Shown: positions 4,905 through 6,676 of the stretch, one piece after another | How positions within the stretch are numbered: position 1 is the first letter of the stretch | Layout of the letters: every line of letters starts with the position of its first letter | Origin: an uncultured bacterium | GTDB lineage: Bacteria > Bacillota > Clostridia > Oscillospirales > Acutalibacteraceae | Assembly: GCA_905215105.1 (NCBI GenBank) | Contig: CAJMOI010000113.1 | Coordinates: 1-6,676, forward strand | Direction of reading: 5' to 3' | DNA: 6,676 bases | The notes under the pieces: model-generated | Told to the model about the DNA's origin: nothing | The model's input: the letters and a program-made list of their open reading frames with translations, nothing else | The model's database searches: none | Made by a program: the position numbers and the translations under genes

Positions 4905-6676
4905 ATGAGTAAAAGAGAAACCTGGAAGAAAAAAATCAAAGAGCTTTTAGCTCGCGGAAAAATGACAGAAAAGGCGCTGCGGAAAAGCGTTGGAATTGAA
5001 GAAAAGAAAAAATTTCATCAGGTGCTGGATGAGCTGGTAGAAGAAGGCGCGGTTCGCGTAAATCGGGAACATGTGGTGGAACTGATTGAGGAAAGCCACA
5101 AAAAAGAAGGTGTCATTGTTTCTCTGTCCCGAGGGTTTGCGTTTGCTCGGGTACAGGGAATGGATCAGGATCTGTTTATTCACAGCAGTGCCTTGAACGG
5201 CGCTCTGTTGGGAGATAAAGTGGAGATTCTGCCCATGCTTCATGACCCTAAAGGCCCCAGCGGCCGCGTTGTCCGAATTTTGGAGAAAAAGGAGCAGCGC
5301 ACAACGGGAACTATTGTCCGGGACGGTTTTTACTTTTCCCTGCGGGCGGATAATGCCATCCGATATGATATTTCCATTATGGATCGGGATTTGCTGGGAG
5401 CCAAAGAGGGCGACAAGGTCATGGCGGAGCTGTACACCCGTCCTGGCGGAGATCGGCTGTTTGCTCGGGTAAAGAAAATTTACGGTTCCGGTTCCAGTGC
5501 CCGGGTTTGCGCGGACGCTATTCTGGAACAGCACGAGATTCCCACCGTTTTCCCGGAGGAAGTGCTGGAAGAAGCGCGCCGTGTCAGTGAAAAGGGCGTG
5601 CAGGAGGAAGACCTGAAAGGCCGTCTGGATTTGCGGAAGCTGGCGATTTTCACCATTGACAGCGCTTCTGCAAAAGACTTGGACGACGCCATTTCCGTCA
5701 GCCGCACCCGCTCCGGCGGATATAAGCTGGGCGTACACATTGCTGATGTGTCCCATTATGTCAAAGAGGGTTCCCGGCTGGATCAGGAAGCCATTATCCG
5801 GGGCACTTCCGTTTATTTTGCCGATCGTGTGGTTCCCATGCTGCCGGAGGCTCTGTCTAACGGCGTGTGTTCTCTGAATGCAGGGGAGGACAAACTGACC
5901 TTTTCCGCCATCATTCATCTGGATGGAGAGGGCAACATGGAAAAATATGAGTTCCGCAAAAGCGTGATTCATTCCAAAGTCCGGGGCGTTTACAGTGAGG
6001 TCAATGAGATTTTTGCCAAGACCGCTTCCAAAGAGCTGCGGCAGAAGTATTCCCCTGTAATCCGGGGACTGAACGCCGCCCGAGAGCTGGCCAATATTCT
6101 GAAACGCCGGGCAAAAGAGCGGGGGTATATGGAGTTGGAAAGCGTAGAGCCCCACTTTACGTTGGACGAAAACGGTGTATGCGTGGATGTGGAGCCCCGT
6201 CACAGTGGAGAAGCAGAGGAAATGATCGAACAGCTGATGATCTGCGCCAATCAGGCTGCGGCAAAGCTGGCCGCAGAAAAGGGAATCCCCTTTGTCTATC
6301 GAGTACACGGTCAGCCGGAACAGCGCCGGATTGATACGCTGGTGGAGCTGCTGGACGCATTGGGCATCAGTGCCAAGGAGATTCGTCAGGGCGAGCCCAA
6401 AACCCGGGACTTTGCCGCGATTCTGAATCGTGTGCAGGGAACGCCCACACAGCGGGTCGTCTCTCACCAGCTGCTCCGCACCATGGACAAGGCCCGATAT
6501 TCCACAGAGCCCATCGGCCACTTTGGTCTGGCTTTGGCGGACTACAGCCACTTTACTTCCCCCATCCGCCGTTATCCCGATACCGCCATTCACCGGATTC
6601 TGTCCGCACTGGCCGAAAAGAAAAGCCCGGCGGACATTACCCGTCACTTTGCCGCTTTTGCTCAGAATGCTTCCGA
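4905..6676 (+). CDS. rnr: Ribonuclease R, 3' partial
   Basis: Processive 3'-5' hydrolytic exoribonuclease of the RNB (RNase II/R) family. It degrades structured RNA and, in bacteria studied, takes part in mRNA decay, rRNA quality control and trans-translation. The window shows 590 residues; family members are usually 700-800 and end in an S1 domain, which lies beyond the window. Visible order: a basic N-terminal winged-helix-like segment (1-62), a cold-shock OB domain (about 69-112, with RGFAFARV and DLFIHSSALNG), a second OB domain (about 130-192), then the RNB catalytic domain from about 236. All four metal-binding aspartates are present, D252, D258, D260 and D261, in TIDSASAKDLDDA. The YSHFTSPIRRYPD motif (547-559) carries R555/R556 of the active-site region. 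ATG at 4905 is chosen because homology-like sequence begins there. The weak point is the 14-nt gap to the Shine-Dalgarno. Terminator and spacer suggest separate control from secG. Confidence 0.95.
   Translation, partial: MSKRETWKKKIKELLARGKMTEKALRKSVGIEEKKKFHQVLDELVEEGAVRVNREHVVELIEESHKKEGVIVSLSRGFAFARVQGMDQDLFIHSSALNGALLGDKVEILPMLHDPKGPSGRVVRILEKKEQRTTGTIVRDGFYFSLRADNAIRYDISIMDRDLLGAKEGDKVMAELYTRPGGDRLFARVKKIYGSGSSARVCADAILEQHEIPTVFPEEVLEEARRVSEKGVQEEDLKGRLDLRKLAIFTIDSASAKDLDDAISVSRTRSGGYKLGVHIADVSHYVKEGSRLDQEAIIRGTSVYFADRVVPMLPEALSNGVCSLNAGEDKLTFSAIIHLDGEGNMEKYEFRKSVIHSKVRGVYSEVNEIFAKTASKELRQKYSPVIRGLNAARELANILKRRAKERGYMELESVEPHFTLDENGVCVDVEPRHSGEAEEMIEQLMICANQAAAKLAAEKGIPFVYRVHGQPEQRRIDTLVELLDALGISAKEIRQGEPKTRDFAAILNRVQGTPTQRVVSHQLLRTMDKARYSTEPIGHFGLALADYSHFTSPIRRYPDTAIHRILSALAEKKSPADITRHFAAFAQNAS

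Noticed and set aside
4929..5012. A-runs (A7 at 4929-4935, A6 at 5007-5012) as programmed frameshift sites
   Set aside because: Neither forms a slippery heptamer in the rnr frame, and the protein continues normally in the same frame. They simply encode lysines in the basic N-terminus.
4947..6647. 566-aa open frame on the minus strand
   Set aside because: It lies antisense to rnr and its translation shows no domain. It is explained by the codon use of rnr.
1..6676. Mobile element, CRISPR array, defence system, tRNA or rRNA
   Set aside because: No transposase, terminal repeats, spaced direct repeats, tRNA-like cloverleaf or rRNA sequence was seen, and all four genes are recognisable core-genome families.

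Overview
The window carries four protein genes, all on the + strand, and no mobile element, CRISPR array, tRNA or rRNA. The content points to a Gram-positive bacterium of the class Clostridia, probably an Oscillospirales-like gut lineage. The reasons are strong Shine-Dalgarno sites, a SigA-type promoter, the secG-rnr gene order and a divergent second type II topoisomerase of a kind I associate with that group. The species cannot be named from this sequence.

Layout: 1-1908 is the B (ATPase/Toprim) subunit of a type II topoisomerase, cut by the window edge and missing roughly its first 20-35 residues. After a 17-nt gap with a ribosome binding site comes the A (DNA cleavage) subunit, 1926-4163. 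The two are clearly one operon and should form an A2B2 enzyme. A 220-nt intergenic region follows, with several hairpins and a good promoter. Next is secG (4384-4632), the small SecYEG channel subunit, closed by a strong intrinsic terminator (4653-4683). A 272-nt spacer with a structured leader then leads to rnr (4905 to the window end), encoding the exoribonuclease RNase R. Its catalytic domain is almost complete, but the C-terminal S1 region lies outside the window. In many Bacillota smpB follows rnr, so the next gene downstream may be smpB.

The topoisomerase pair keeps the residues needed for ATP hydrolysis, metal binding and DNA cleavage. It departs from ordinary GyrB/ParE and GyrA/ParC at several conserved flanking positions: GLNGLG for GLHGVG, QTKK for QTKTK, NPHGDAA for HPHGDSA, and no GyrA-box. 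The missing GyrA-box argues for a topoisomerase IV-like decatenase/relaxase rather than a supercoiling gyrase. Two residues linked to quinolone action also differ (Ala at the GyrA Ser83 position, Arg at the GyrB Lys447 position).

I found no evidence of a wholly new system. The points most worth a second look are the divergent topoisomerase, the dyad that abuts the rnr ribosome binding site, and the structured spacer before secG. The large antisense open frames are shadows of the real genes.
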